The notes beneath the pieces were generated by a model, which saw only the letters and a program-made list of their open reading frames with translations, ran no database searches and was not told the DNA's origin. Shown here piece after piece: positions 30,005-39,256 of a stretch of DNA of 64,000 bases. The translations under genes were made by a program, and so were the position numbers. This DNA comes from Yersinia vastinensis (lineage in GTDB: Bacteria; Pseudomonadota; Gammaproteobacteria; Enterobacterales; Enterobacteriaceae), in NCBI RefSeq assembly GCF_902726565.1, contig NZ_CACVAF010000004.1:310001-374000 (forward strand), in the 5' to 3' direction. Position 1 is the first letter of the stretch. Each line of letters starts with the position of its first letter.

Positions 30005-32620
30005 TTATTTTTTCGCTTCAACCCATTTGCCATCGATATAGAAAGCAGACCAACCTGTGGCTTTGCCCTCTTTTTCAGAGGAAACATATTGTTGCTTAGT
30101 TTTACGGCTAAAGCGCACCATGGTTTTGTTACCCTCCTTGTCCGTCACTGGCGCATCCGCCAAATAACGTAGCTTCTCAGGTAAACGATCCTTAAAACGA
30201 ACCAACTCTTCAACTAAAGGTGCACGTGTTTCGCGCGATTTAGGGAAAGTATTGGCCGCTAAGAACACACCCGCAGCACCATCTCGCAACACGAAATAAG
30301 CATCAGATTTTTCACAAGGCAATTCGGGTAATGGCACCGGATCTTCTTTTGGCGGTGCAACTTCACCACTGCGTAAGATTTTACGGGTATTTTTGCACTC
30401 GTCATTGGTACAACCCATGTACTTACCAAAACGTCCCATTTTCAGGTGCATTTCGGAACCACATTTCTCGCACTCAACAATAGGGCCTTCATACCCTTTG
30501 ATGCGGAACTCACCTTCTTCTATCTCATAACCATCACATGCAGGGTTATTCCCACAAACATGCAATTTACGTTGGTTATCGATCAGATAGCTGTCCATTG
30601 CAGTGCCACATTTCTGGCAGCGACGACGGGCGCGTAATGCGTTGGTCTCCGCATCATCACCTTCCAAAATGTTAAGAATTTCAGCTTCTGGTACCAGATT
30701 GATGGTGGTTTTACAGCGCTCCTTCGGTGGCAATGCATAACCTGAGCAACCTAGGAACACCCCGGTACTGGCGGTACGAATCCCCATCGGACGACCACAA
30801 GTTGGGCAATCAATGCTGGTCATGACCATCTGATTTGGACGCATACCGCCCTCTTCAGGATCTTTTTCGGCTTTTTCAAGCTGCTCGCTGAATTCAGCAA
30901 AGAATCCATCCAGCACAGCTTTCCATTCAGCCTGATCGTTGGCCACTTGGTCCAAACCACTTTCCATCCGCGCGGTGAAATCGTAATTCATCAACTCGCG
31001 GAAGTTTTCTTCCAAGCGGTCAGTAACAATTTCACCCATTTTCTCTGCATAGAAGCGGCGGTTTTCAACCCGAACATAGCCACGGTCTTGAATGGTCGAA
31101 ATAATCGACGCATAAGTAGATGGACGGCCAATACCCCGTTTTTCCAGCTCTTTCACCAATGATGCTTCACTGTAACGTGCCGGTGGCTTGGTAAAGTGCT
31201 GGCTTGGGATCAGCTTTTGCAAATCCAACTCACTGCCCACTTCAATCACTGGCAAGGTGCGATCTTCATCGCCTTTGCGCAGTGCTGGCATGACCTTAGT
31301 CCAACCGTCAAATCGCAAAGTACGGCCTTTAGCGCGCAGTTGGAAGTCACCAGCCTGCACGGTCAGCGTCGTTGAATCATATTTGGCCGGTGTCATCTGA
31401 CAGGCCACAAACTGACGCCAAATCAGCTGATACAGCTTCTGGGCATCGGCTTCCATATCTTTTAATTGTTCAGCCAGCACATTCACATCAGAAGGACGAA
31501 TAGCTTCATGCGCTTCTTGTGAGTTCTCTTTGCTGCTGTATTGATTTGGCGCAGACGGTAAATACTTATCACCAAAATTATCGCCGATATAACCACGAAC
31601 CATGGTCAACGCATCTTGACTCAAATTGGTGGAGTCAGTACGCATATAGGTGATATGGCCCGCTTCATACAAGCGCTGCGCCATCATCATGGTCTTCTTC
31701 ACACCAAAACTCAGGCGGGTACTAGCAGCCTGTTGCAAGGTGGACGTAATAAAAGGTGCGCCGGGCTTGCTGCTGGTCGGTTTATCTTCACGATCCAACA
31801 CTTTGTAGCGCGCGTTTTCCAACAATTTAAGGGCGGCGTGCGTCTGCTCACGATTGACCGGTTTAAACGGCTTATTGTGAGCATGGGTGACTTCCATTTG
31901 AATCGGTACTTCACCCTTTGCCAGCAAGTCGGCATGCAGTTCCCAATACTCTTCAGGAACGAATGCTTTAATATCCCGCTCACGTTCGACCACTAAGCGC
32001 ACCGCGACGGATTGCACACGCCCTGCAGACAGGCCACGAGCAATTTTTTTCCACAGCAGCGGAGAAACCATATAACCCACAACCCGGTCCATAAAGCGAC
32101 GGGCTTGTTGGGCATTAACCCGGTTGATATTCAATTCACCAGGTTGATTAAACGCTTGTTGGATAGCATTTTTAGTGATTTCGTTGAATACCACACGACT
32201 AAAACGCTTATCATCACCACCAATCACTTCCCGCAAATGCCAGGCAATAGCCTCTCCTTCGCGGTCAAGGTCGGTTGCGAGATAGATATGGTCAGCGTTT
32301 TCAGCTAATGCTTTAAGCTCGGCAACCACTTTTTCTTTGCCGGGCAAAATTTCATACTGCGCTTTCCAGCCATGATAAGGATCGACACCCATGCGGTTAA
32401 CTAATGCAACCTTTTCGTCTTTCTTTACTTTAGTTTTGGGTTTATCAGCTTTCTTGGCTTTATCTTCAGTTGAGTTAGCGCTCTTCTTACTGGCAGATCC
32501 ACTGGTCGGCAAATCACGAATGTGACCGACACTGGACTTAACCACGTAGTTATTCCCTAAGTATTTATTAATAGTTTTGGCTTTTGCCGGGGACTCAACT
32601 ATTACGAGAGCTTTACCCAT
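30005..32620 (-). CDS. topA: DNA topoisomerase I
   Basis: An 871-residue type IA topoisomerase (E. coli TopA has 865). The TOPRIM domain begins [17 protein letters not shown] with acidic residues in [15 protein letters not shown] (about 115-128). The nucleophile is Tyr325 in [14 protein letters not shown]. Three C-terminal four-cysteine zinc ribbons start near residue 600 ([24 protein letters not shown]), followed by zinc-less repeats. It relaxes negative supercoils. A Lys-rich insertion around residues 45-70 is variable in the family. Confidence 0.98.
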   Translation of the reverse strand: MGKALVIVESPAKAKTINKYLGNNYVVKSSVGHIRDLPTSGSASKKSANSTEDKAKKADKPKTKVKKDEKVALVNRMGVDPYHGWKAQYEILPGKEKVVAELKALAENADHIYLATDLDREGEAIAWHLREVIGGDDKRFSRVVFNEITKNAIQQAFNQPGELNINRVNAQQARRFMDRVVGYMVSPLLWKKIARGLSAGRVQSVAVRLVVERERDIKAFVPEEYWELHADLLAKGEVPIQMEVTHAHNKPFKPVNREQTHAALKLLENARYKVLDREDKPTSSKPGAPFITSTLQQAASTRLSFGVKKTMMMAQRLYEAGHITYMRTDSTNLSQDALTMVRGYIGDNFGDKYLPSAPNQYSSKENSQEAHEAIRPSDVNVLAEQLKDMEADAQKLYQLIWRQFVACQMTPAKYDSTTLTVQAGDFQLRAKGRTLRFDGWTKVMPALRKGDEDRTLPVIEVGSELDLQKLIPSQHFTKPPARYSEASLVKELEKRGIGRPSTYASIISTIQDRGYVRVENRRFYAEKMGEIVTDRLEENFRELMNYDFTARMESGLDQVANDQAEWKAVLDGFFAEFSEQLEKAEKDPEEGGMRPNQMVMTSIDCPTCGRPMGIRTASTGVFLGCSGYALPPKERCKTTINLVPEAEILNILEGDDAETNALRARRRCQKCGTAMDSYLIDNQRKLHVCGNNPACDGYEIEEGEFRIKGYEGPIVECEKCGSEMHLKMGRFGKYMGCTNDECKNTRKILRSGEVAPPKEDPVPLPELPCEKSDAYFVLRDGAAGVFLAANTFPKSRETRAPLVEELVRFKDRLPEKLRYLADAPVTDKEGNKTMVRFSRKTKQQYVSSEKEGKATGWSAFYIDGKWVEAKK

Positions 32621-33061
32621 AATTACCTTTACCTAAATTATTTCTTCTAAAAGAAGGTTTTTATCTTGCCGTACCGCGGCATTCGCAATCTCTTTTTTAT
32701 ATTGCGGTACTTTTTCAGGAGATCAACCTGTTTTTTTGATCGGTGCCACAAAAGAGTCATCCGAATCATGCTTGACGATCCCGCAAAATTTTTGCCTGCG
32801 CCCAGTGTAACAGCAGTGAATTCTGCCTTATGGCGTCAACAAAACCTTCCACCTAATAGTATAAAATCCCACACTGTACCTGATAAAAAGCGCTACGCAA
32901 CCTAATTAGCTCGGAATCTTAATTTATCCAATATTGATGATAAAGCCATCAATAGCTCGAATAAACCTTAGTCGGTTTGCGAACAAATGCTAACCCGCAG
33001 TACAATAGTGAAAGAATTTACTTGGTTCTGAAAACAAATATGATTGTCGTGAGGGAATATA
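32621..33061. other. topA-yciN divergent intergenic region
   Basis: 441 bases that carry the topA and yciN promoters. Open frames here do not look like real proteins. The yciN ribosome site GAGGGAA lies just before 33062. Confidence 0.5.
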
Positions 33062-33313
33062 ATGCTCGGAAACACAGCACCGATTACGCGTAATGAATTG
33101 TTGGCAGAAGCTAATGAGATTATTCGCCAGCATGAAGATTATCTGCATGGTATGGAAGCAACAGAGGTTGAGCAGAAAGGTTCTGTCTTAGTATTTCGTG
33201 GTGAATTCTTCCTCGATTCAGATGGTTTACCCACAGCAAAAACAACCGCAGTATTTAATATGTTCAAACATCTGGCACACGTGTTGTCTGCTAAATATCA
33301 TTTAATTGATTAA
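33062..33313 (+). CDS. yciN: YciN family protein
   Basis: An 83-residue cytoplasmic protein that matches E. coli YciN over its length (same size): [60 protein letters not shown]. The function is unknown. It sits between topA and sohB as in E. coli and is closed by a strong hairpin. Confidence 0.95.
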   Translation: MLGNTAPITRNELLAEANEIIRQHEDYLHGMEATEVEQKGSVLVFRGEFFLDSDGLPTAKTTAVFNMFKHLAHVLSAKYHLID

Positions 33314-33361
33314 TTCTGATTATTCTTCTTTTATTACTTTCTCGTTTAGCTATTGAGCCAA

Positions 33362-33390
33362 CAATAACAGGGGGTTTCCCCCTGTTATTG
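33362..33390. terminator. Bidirectional terminator between yciN and sohB
   Basis: CAATAACAGGGGG (33362-33374) / CCCCCTGTTATTG (33378-33390): a 13-base perfect stem with a three-base loop. Confidence 0.8.
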
Positions 33391-33416
33391 TCTTGTAAAA
33401 CTCAAATCCTATTCGA

Positions 33417-34463
33417 CTAGAGCAGGGGTTTTTCCCCACGCTGCCACCACCGCAATAATAGGCGGTCGACACTTTCTGCGGCGCTCCCGGTAAAACGATC
33501 CATTAGACGTTTGCGACGCGAATAACGCACACCTATAACTTCGTGGTTATCCATTTCAGCAATCAGTAAATCATCACTGGTACCAATCGCATCAACCAAC
33601 CCTTTCTCTTTTGCTTGAGTACCAAACCAATGTTCACCGGTTGCAACAGCATCAATATCTAAAGAGGGGCGTTGTTGTTGAACAAACTGCTTAAATAGCA
33701 GATGAGTTTCATTCAAATCTTCGCGAAATTTCTCGCGCCCTTGCTCAGTATTTTCACCAAACAGCGTTAGGGTTCTCTTAAACTCACCAGCGGTGTGCAG
33801 CTCAACATCAATGTCGTTCTTTTTCAATAAGCGGTGGAAGTTAGGTATCTGTGCGACAACCCCGATAGAACCAATAATGGCAAAAGGCGCGCTAATAATG
33901 CGATCCGCAACACAAGCCATCATATACCCCCCGCTCGCGGCCACTTTATCCACCGCGACGGTCAGACGTATACCTTTATGACGCAAACGCTCCAATTGCG
34001 AAGCCGCAAGGCCGTAGCCATGCACAACCCCCCCCGGGCTTTCGAGTCTCAGCAATACTTCATCTTGCGCAGTGGCAACCGCCAACACAGCAGAAATCTC
34101 TTCACGCAATGACGTGACTTCATGCGCATCAATGCTACCTTTGAAATCAATGACATATAAACAGGGTTTCCCTGTTGCCACCGCACCGGCTTTCGCGCGC
34201 TGTTTCTTCAGTTTTTGATCGGATTTTTGCTGCTTTTTAAATTCTTTACTCCAGACTTTTTGCTCCGAGGGACTCATGCGCGCTAAACGCATCTCACGCT
34301 GCATTTCCTTATATTGCTCACCCAAGTCAACTAGATTGAGTTCGCCTCGTTGCCCTTGTTTCCTCATTCCTTGGCTGACAATCAGTAGTACTACCGCACC
34401 AATCGCAACCACAATGGTTACCACTTTAGCGAGAAACAGTCCGTACAGAGAAAATAACTCCAC
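33417..34463 (-). CDS. sohB: SohB, inner-membrane S49-family protease
   Basis: A 348-residue protein with an N-terminal transmembrane segment (about residues 8-30), a charged helical stretch (60-90) and an S49 protease domain. The serine is in DKVAASGGYMMACVAD and the signal-peptide-peptidase stretch SAPFAIIGSIGVVAQIPNFHRLLKKND holds the general-base Lys region. It matches E. coli SohB (349 residues), a putative periplasmic protease first found as a suppressor of htrA loss. It is divergent from yciK. Confidence 0.96.
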   Translation of the reverse strand: MELFSLYGLFLAKVVTIVVAIGAVVLLIVSQGMRKQGQRGELNLVDLGEQYKEMQREMRLARMSPSEQKVWSKEFKKQQKSDQKLKKQRAKAGAVATGKPCLYVIDFKGSIDAHEVTSLREEISAVLAVATAQDEVLLRLESPGGVVHGYGLAASQLERLRHKGIRLTVAVDKVAASGGYMMACVADRIISAPFAIIGSIGVVAQIPNFHRLLKKNDIDVELHTAGEFKRTLTLFGENTEQGREKFREDLNETHLLFKQFVQQQRPSLDIDAVATGEHWFGTQAKEKGLVDAIGTSDDLLIAEMDNHEVIGVRYSRRKRLMDRFTGSAAESVDRLLLRWWQRGEKPLL

Positions 34464-34633
34464 AAATACCGCCTTTATTCATCTGCTATTAAAGAGATAC
34501 CTGCATTCTAGCGAACCCATCGGCCGCCGTCTTGCGCAAATGAAAAATTGCATTGGTTTCGCTTAAATATAAGAATGTAAGAGATATCGCGGCATGAAAA
34601 ATAGAATACTCGCCGCCAGCAAGAGGAATAATT

Positions 34634-35395
34634 ATGCATTATCAACCTAAAGGTGACCTGCTCGATAATCGGACTATTTTAGTCACGGGTGCAGGTGATG
34701 GTATTGGTCGCGAAGCGGCGCTGACTTACGCACGTTTTGGTGCTCGTTTGATTCTCGTCGGTCGTACAGAGAGTAAACTCGTCGCTGTAAAACAGCAGAT
34801 TACAGAGGCTGGCGGGAGGTCTGCAATCGTTCTGGTGCTTGACTTACTGCATGCAAGCGAACAGGATTGCCAGCAGTTAGCCCAAACCCTCAGCACACAA
34901 ATTTCTCATTTAGACGGAGTGCTGCACAATGCGGGTTTACTGGGTGAAATAGTTCCCATGTCTGAGCAAAGCATTGCTGTCTGGCAAGATGTAATGCAAG
35001 TGAATGTCAATGCAACTTTTATGCTAACTCAAGCATTGCTACCATTGTTACTTAAGTCTCCCAGCGCTTCATTGGTCTTCACCAGCTCCAGTGTTGGACG
35101 TCAAGGTCGTGCCGAATGGGGTGCTTACGCCGTCTCCAAATTTGCCACTGAGGGCATGATGCAAGTGCTGGCTGAAGAGTATAAGCACAGTAATCTGCGA
35201 GTTAATTGCATTAATCCCGGCGGAACGCGGACTCAAATGCGGGCAAATGCCTTCCCTGACGAGAATGCCGATAAGCTAAAAACACCCGCTGATATTATGC
35301 CGCTATATCTTTACCTGATGGGCGACGATAGCCGAAGAAAGACGGGTATCAGTTTCGATGCACAACCGGGCCGCAAAGCTGGCCCCGCCGAATAA
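34634..35395 (+). CDS. yciK: YciK, short-chain dehydrogenase
   Basis: A 253-residue Rossmann-fold oxidoreductase (E. coli YciK has 252). The nucleotide motif TGAGDGIGREAA is at residues 18-29. The catalytic Ser and YxxxK are seen in TSSSVGRQGRAEWGAYAVSKFATEG, and NAGLLG near residue 95 is the structural NAG motif. The substrate is unknown. btuR follows after ten bases, and yciK-btuR is an operon also in E. coli. Confidence 0.95.
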   Translation: MHYQPKGDLLDNRTILVTGAGDGIGREAALTYARFGARLILVGRTESKLVAVKQQITEAGGRSAIVLVLDLLHASEQDCQQLAQTLSTQISHLDGVLHNAGLLGEIVPMSEQSIAVWQDVMQVNVNATFMLTQALLPLLLKSPSASLVFTSSSVGRQGRAEWGAYAVSKFATEGMMQVLAEEYKHSNLRVNCINPGGTRTQMRANAFPDENADKLKTPADIMPLYLYLMGDDSRRKTGISFDAQPGRKAGPAE

Positions 35396-35405
35396 AGGAA
35401 CGTTT

Positions 35406-35996
35406 ATGTCTGAAGAACGCCACCAGCAGCGCCAACAAAAAATAAAAGAAAAGGTTGAATCACGAGTGGCCGCAGCACAGGAAATTCGCGGTATTTTGAT
35501 TGTTTTCACCGGCAATGGTAAAGGTAAAACCACTGCTGCATTTGGTACAGTAACCCGTGCAGTTGGCCATGGTCTGAAAGCGGGAGTGATTCAATTTATT
35601 AAAGGTGAATGGCCGAACGGTGAGAAAAATTTGCTGCAACAACACGGTGTCGAGTTCCAAGTAATGGCGACAGGTTTTACCTGGAATACGCAGAACAGAG
35701 AGACCGATACCGCGGCCTGCCAAGCGGTTTGGCAACACGGATTGCGTATGCTGGCAGACCCGACGTTGGACTTAGTTGTGTTGGATGAGCTGACGTATAT
35801 GGTGGCCTATGACTATCTGCCACTAGAGGAGGTTGTTAATGCACTAAAACAGCGCCCTGCCCATCAAACGGTCATTATTACGGGGCGTGGTTGCCATCGA
35901 GATCTGTTGGAAATGGCGGATACTGTCAGCGAATTACGCCCAGTCAAACATGCTTTTGATGCTGGCATTAAAGCGCAACAAGGTATTGATTGGTAA
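35406..35996 (+). CDS. btuR: Cob(I)alamin adenosyltransferase
   Basis: A 196-residue CobA/BtuR-type enzyme, the same length as the E. coli protein. It adenosylates corrinoids to make coenzyme B12. The P-loop is GNGKGKTTAAFG (about 36-47), with ATGFTWNTQN and LDELTYMVAYDYLP further on. ATG 35406 was chosen because AAAGGAA precedes it and the E. coli protein begins MSDER at the same position; upstream in-frame starts lie within yciK. Confidence 0.97.
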   Translation: MSEERHQQRQQKIKEKVESRVAAAQEIRGILIVFTGNGKGKTTAAFGTVTRAVGHGLKAGVIQFIKGEWPNGEKNLLQQHGVEFQVMATGFTWNTQNRETDTAACQAVWQHGLRMLADPTLDLVVLDELTYMVAYDYLPLEEVVNALKQRPAHQTVIITGRGCHRDLLEMADTVSELRPVKHAFDAGIKAQQGIDW

Positions 35997-36016
35997 TTAT
36001 CTGATGGCATAAGAAG

Positions 36017-36046
36017 AAGTGGGAAGAAGAAAATATCTTCCCACTT
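36017..36046. terminator. Terminator between convergent btuR and rluB
   Basis: AAGTGGGAAGA (36017-36027) / TCTTCCCACTT (36036-36046), 11-base stem. Confidence 0.75.
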
Positions 36047-36052
36047 AGTGGA

Positions 36053-37081
36053 TTACCCGCGTTTGTTCGATCCGCGACGCCCAGTCGTTGCTGCTGGCGT
36101 TGCATTACCTGCATTCTGACGAGTAGAACCTTTACGTGCAGAACCTTGACGACCTGCAACCTGACGACCAGCGACTTCAGTATGACGCTTAACCGCACGG
36201 CGAATTTGGTTCGCTTTCACGCGACGTCGGTCTTTCTCTACTGGCAATTTACTGACAGTTTCAGAATCCAGCTCCACTAATTCACGCAGATAGTTAGTGG
36301 CGTTCAGATCTAGCTCTGTCCAGCCGCCACGTGGCAAGCCTTTTGGCAGATTGATATCACCATAACGTACACGAATCAGGCGACTAACTTGCACACCGAC
36401 AGCTTCCCATAAGCGGCGAACTTCACGGTTGCGCCCTTCGGTTAAGGTGACGTTGTACCACTGGTTAAGCCCTTCTCCGCCTTGGAATTTAATGGTGCGG
36501 AATGCCGCAGGACCATCTTCCAATTGCACGCCACGGCTCAACTGCTTGATTTTTTCGTCATCAATCTGACCAAACACCCGCACGGCATATTCACGTTCAA
36601 CTTCGCGGCTTGGATGCATCAGACGGTTAGCCAGTTCACCATCGGTGGTGAACAACAATAACCCGGAGGTGTTGACGTCTAAACGCCCGACCGCGACCCA
36701 ACGAGACCCGCGCAGTTTAGGCAAACGATCAAATACGGTTGGACGACCTTCAGGGTCATTACGGGTACAAAGTTCACCCTCAGGCTTGTAATACGCCAGA
36801 ACACGGCACACTGCCTCTTCAGATTCTTTAATAGATAGAAGATGACCGTCTAGACGAATTTTAGTGGCCTGAGTCACTTCAACCCGATCACCCAGCTTTG
36901 ATATTTTACCATCAACGCTAACGCGGCCTTGTTGAATAATGGTTTCGATTTCTCGACGCGAGCCATGACCGGCGCGAGCCAAGATTTTCTGTAATTTTTC
37001 GCCCACAACTTTATCGCCCTGTGGTTTAGGGCTTTGTGGCTTTGAGTTTGGTAATTTCTGGTCTTCTGACTTCTCGCTCAT
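36053..37081 (-). CDS. rluB: RluB, 23S rRNA pseudouridine-2605 synthase
   Basis: A 342-residue RsuA/RluB-family enzyme. An S4 RNA-binding domain spans about residues 27-75 ([19 protein letters not shown]). The catalytic Asp135 lies in [17 protein letters not shown]. The C-terminal tail from about 285 is basic and repetitive ([18 protein letters not shown]...), which makes it longer than E. coli RluB (291); such tails vary in the family. In E. coli yciQ and yciO are next on the far side; here the adhesin island is inserted. Confidence 0.95.
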   Translation of the reverse strand: MSEKSEDQKLPNSKPQSPKPQGDKVVGEKLQKILARAGHGSRREIETIIQQGRVSVDGKISKLGDRVEVTQATKIRLDGHLLSIKESEEAVCRVLAYYKPEGELCTRNDPEGRPTVFDRLPKLRGSRWVAVGRLDVNTSGLLLFTTDGELANRLMHPSREVEREYAVRVFGQIDDEKIKQLSRGVQLEDGPAAFRTIKFQGGEGLNQWYNVTLTEGRNREVRRLWEAVGVQVSRLIRVRYGDINLPKGLPRGGWTELDLNATNYLRELVELDSETVSKLPVEKDRRRVKANQIRRAVKRHTEVAGRQVAGRQGSARKGSTRQNAGNATPAATTGRRGSNKRG

Positions 37082-37773
37082 TGAGCAACCTCTAATGTCG
37101 CCTTCACAGGCGTCGTGTATAATCGTCTCATCAATAAGTTATGTTTTTTTACCGCACATCAACTCATTGGATTTTAAAACTTTTCAAAGAAAGCACGCAA
37201 ATAAGGCGCCACAGCAACTGCTACACCTGATGCTTAGGGGTCACGTATATTACACGAATTCTAGCATGAAAGATTCTAATAAATCTTTACAGCCTGTTTA
37301 GAGTAAACGAGGGAGTCGTCAGCAAACTCAATGGCATGCCTAAACAGCACCGCAGCCATCAAGACTCTTGGCAGCCCTTTTCTGACCAATTCGCCAGACA
37401 CACTAAGTATCCACAGACGAGAATCAGAAATAATTGGCTTTTAAAAGATAACGATTTTGAGCCATTCCACTGTACAGCTCAATTTGACCAAAATCGTTAA
37501 TATCGAATGGATCGAATGGATCGAATGGATCGAATAATCTTGTACAAACTAATGCTGCCGTGCATTTGTTCCTAGCGGACAGGGAAAATGTTTTTCCATG
37601 TCCGGAACCGTTAAACTAGAGAAGAAAATTTATAGTCTGAGCCACACCAGCTACTTTTCTTTATCACCAAAAACATGCCGCAGATTAATTTCTTAACACT
37701 CTCCTATTTGGTTTGCGTGACTCAGGAAAGTTAACTCCTGAGTGCAATACATGAGAATGTGACGTCATTATAA
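37082..37773. other. Non-coding left end of the adhesin island
   Basis: 692 bases with no convincing gene. It holds the rluB promoter (right of 37082), an inverted repeat TAACGATTTTG (37449-37459) / CAAAATCGTTA (37489-37499), the 9-base tandem repeat at 37502-37536 and a hairpin ACTCAGGA (37720-37727) / TCCTGAGT (37736-37743) that could end the LuxR transcript. No yciQ remnant could be recognised. Confidence 0.5.
37502..37536. repeat. 9-base tandem repeat (ATCGAATGG)
   Basis: Three complete copies of ATCGAATGG in a row plus eight bases of a fourth. It lies in non-coding DNA downstream of the LuxR-type gene. Nine is a multiple of three and the repeat is not in a reading frame, so any effect would be on transcript structure. 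Confidence 0.9.
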
Positions 37774-38430
37774 TCATACCATTGTACTTTGTGGTCCAGA
37801 GTGTGTATTGCTCAAGAACTGTGAAACAATTCCGGCATTCATTAGCATAGGTTGTAATGTGTTGATACCCAATTTACCCAAAGCACTGCGTTTGTGATAG
37901 CTAACCGTTTTATTACTTAATTCCAAATGATCTGCAATATCATTGTTCGATTTGCCTTGCAGCAATAACGCCAGAACAGTTCGTTCTCGCCGCGATAATA
38001 TGCATGGCCGTTTTTTATTCAGAGCTGGCGGGCTGGAAAATACTCGATTTAATTGGCTAACGAATTGACTCATCAGGGCATTTTGCGCAATAACAGCATA
38101 AACCTGCTCAACCCCAAAGAAATATTGCTTGAGTAGATGAACACAAAACTCATCTGCGATGATAATGACGCGACAATTTGGGCGATGTATCCGTAACCAG
38201 TCAACCACTAAGCTTAGGCTATCACCCGATGTATAGTCCTCACCACGTAGATTCAAAATGGCTAGATTAACAGTAGGAAACTTCACCAAGTTATCATAGC
38301 AATCTGTGAGGGAGCTGACACTGGCAGCAACATTGACGGATTCACTCATTAAGAGTTTTTTTAAAATACGCTCCAAACTGAAACGAGTAAAAGAACAAGG
38401 ATGTTGAATGATGGCAAATTTCTCTTCCAT
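37774..38430 (-). CDS. LuxR-type regulator with degenerate receiver domain
   Basis: A 218-residue protein. The C-terminal 65 residues form a LuxR/FixJ helix-turn-helix (LSRRERTVLALLLQGKSNNDIADHLELSNKTVSYHKRSALGKLGI). The N-terminal 140 residues look like a receiver domain, but the place of the phosphorylated Asp reads LAILNLRG (Asn), so phosphorylation is unlikely; the layout recalls RcsA. ATG 38430 (MEEKFAIIQH) aligns with the start of the related gene at 48047 and follows AAGGA; a longer reading from 38457 is possible. It is the last gene of the set downstream of the inverse autotransporter and probably controls the adhesin genes. Confidence 0.82.
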   Translation of the reverse strand: MEEKFAIIQHPCSFTRFSLERILKKLLMSESVNVAASVSSLTDCYDNLVKFPTVNLAILNLRGEDYTSGDSLSLVVDWLRIHRPNCRVIIIADEFCVHLLKQYFFGVEQVYAVIAQNALMSQFVSQLNRVFSSPPALNKKRPCILSRRERTVLALLLQGKSNNDIADHLELSNKTVSYHKRSALGKLGINTLQPMLMNAGIVSQFLSNTHSGPQSTMV

Positions 38431-38471
38431 AGTGTTAATTTCCTTGATAGCGAACATAAGTTGGACGTTAT

Positions 38472-38723
38472 TTATCTAAACTCTCTTAATTTTTTGAAAA
38501 ATAAATTAATAAAAAACATGGCGGTCATGGCTGAGAACAGCGATAACCATAATGAGAATGCAATAAGAGAATCATAAGTTTCTTCCGAGACAATAGCGCC
38601 GAGATAAATAGAGTGTACGTAGTTCATAAACTCCGGAAATGTCTCAACGATAATCAGGCTAAAAAAACAGAACAGCCAGATAAACCAGAAGAAATAGAGT
38701 GAATAGGATACTAATTTATTCAT
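38472..38723 (-). CDS. Small membrane protein with two transmembrane segments
   Basis: An 83-residue very hydrophobic protein that I do not recognise. Segments at about residues 4-28 (YSLYFFWFIWLFCFFSLIIVE) and 50-75 (LIAFSLWLSLFSAMTAMFFINLFF) flank a short loop; a charged end KKLREFR would face the cytoplasm. ATG 38723 follows TAAGG by nine bases. A longer form from 38780 would overlap the preceding receiver gene by eight bases. It lies between a single-domain receiver and a LuxR-type regulator on the same strand, so a role as membrane sensor or anchor in the same pathway is conceivable. Confidence 0.65.
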   Translation of the reverse strand: MNKLVSYSLYFFWFIWLFCFFSLIIVETFPEFMNYVHSIYLGAIVSEETYDSLIAFSLWLSLFSAMTAMFFINLFFKKLREFR

Positions 38724-38772
38724 CGGGCAAGACCTTACTCCCATTGACCTTGGGAAATAATGCATATAGTCA

Positions 38773-39180
38773 TTATGCATTCGTGGGCAAATCGACTTGA
38801 GGGAAGCAGCAATACCCCGATATTACTGCATCAATTGCACCATCAAGATTAATAACATCATCCTTCTTATATACATATCCACGAACACCTATTCCAAGAC
38901 ATTTTTTCAAATAATAAATTGAGGTTAGTGAGGTATAAATAAGCACTTTTGACTCAGGAGACATTAGCATGAGTTTTTGGATGAGATTAAGTTGAATGTT
39001 TTTATATCCAACAAAATCGACAACAATGATACTCGGCTTATAAATACTGGCCATTTTTATCGATTCTAACTCTTCGCCAGTTTCATAAACTTTTCCACCT
39101 TTGCACTCTATCAGTCCCCTCACGACATGCCTTATTAAAGGATGTTGGTCAATAATCAGAGCTGAAATGATTTTATTCAT
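38773..39180 (-). CDS. Single-domain response-regulator receiver protein
   Basis: A 135-residue protein that consists of a receiver domain only: the acidic start ALIIDQHPLIRHVVRGLIE, the phosphoacceptor Asp in SIIVVDFVG (near 55), the switch Thr/Ser in LIYTSLTS and the conserved Lys in GYVYKKDD. These resemble the N-terminal half of EvgA/FimZ-type LuxR regulators, but there is no DNA-binding domain; it ends at LPTNA. It may have lost the output domain, or may pass a signal to the LuxR-type protein two genes downstream. No histidine kinase gene is visible in the island. Confidence 0.75.
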   Translation of the reverse strand: MNKIISALIIDQHPLIRHVVRGLIECKGGKVYETGEELESIKMASIYKPSIIVVDFVGYKNIQLNLIQKLMLMSPESKVLIYTSLTSIYYLKKCLGIGVRGYVYKKDDVINLDGAIDAVISGYCCFPQVDLPTNA

Positions 39181-39256
39181 CGTGACTTACTCGTGAAGTT
39201 ATGAGTGTTTAGGCGAAATTATCATTAATGATAAAATCGCCCAGCGAATATATGTC

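Noticed and set aside
32666-32905. 79-codon plus-strand open frame between topA and yciN
   Set aside because: No ribosome site, unlike any protein I know, and it covers the topA promoter region.
37095-37301. 68-codon plus-strand frame next to rluB, considered as a yciQ remnant
   Set aside because: The translation shows no membrane-protein character and no resemblance to YciQ.
37502-37536. Tandem repeat as a phase-variable coding switch
   Set aside because: The unit length is nine bases and it is not inside a gene, so it cannot shift a reading frame.
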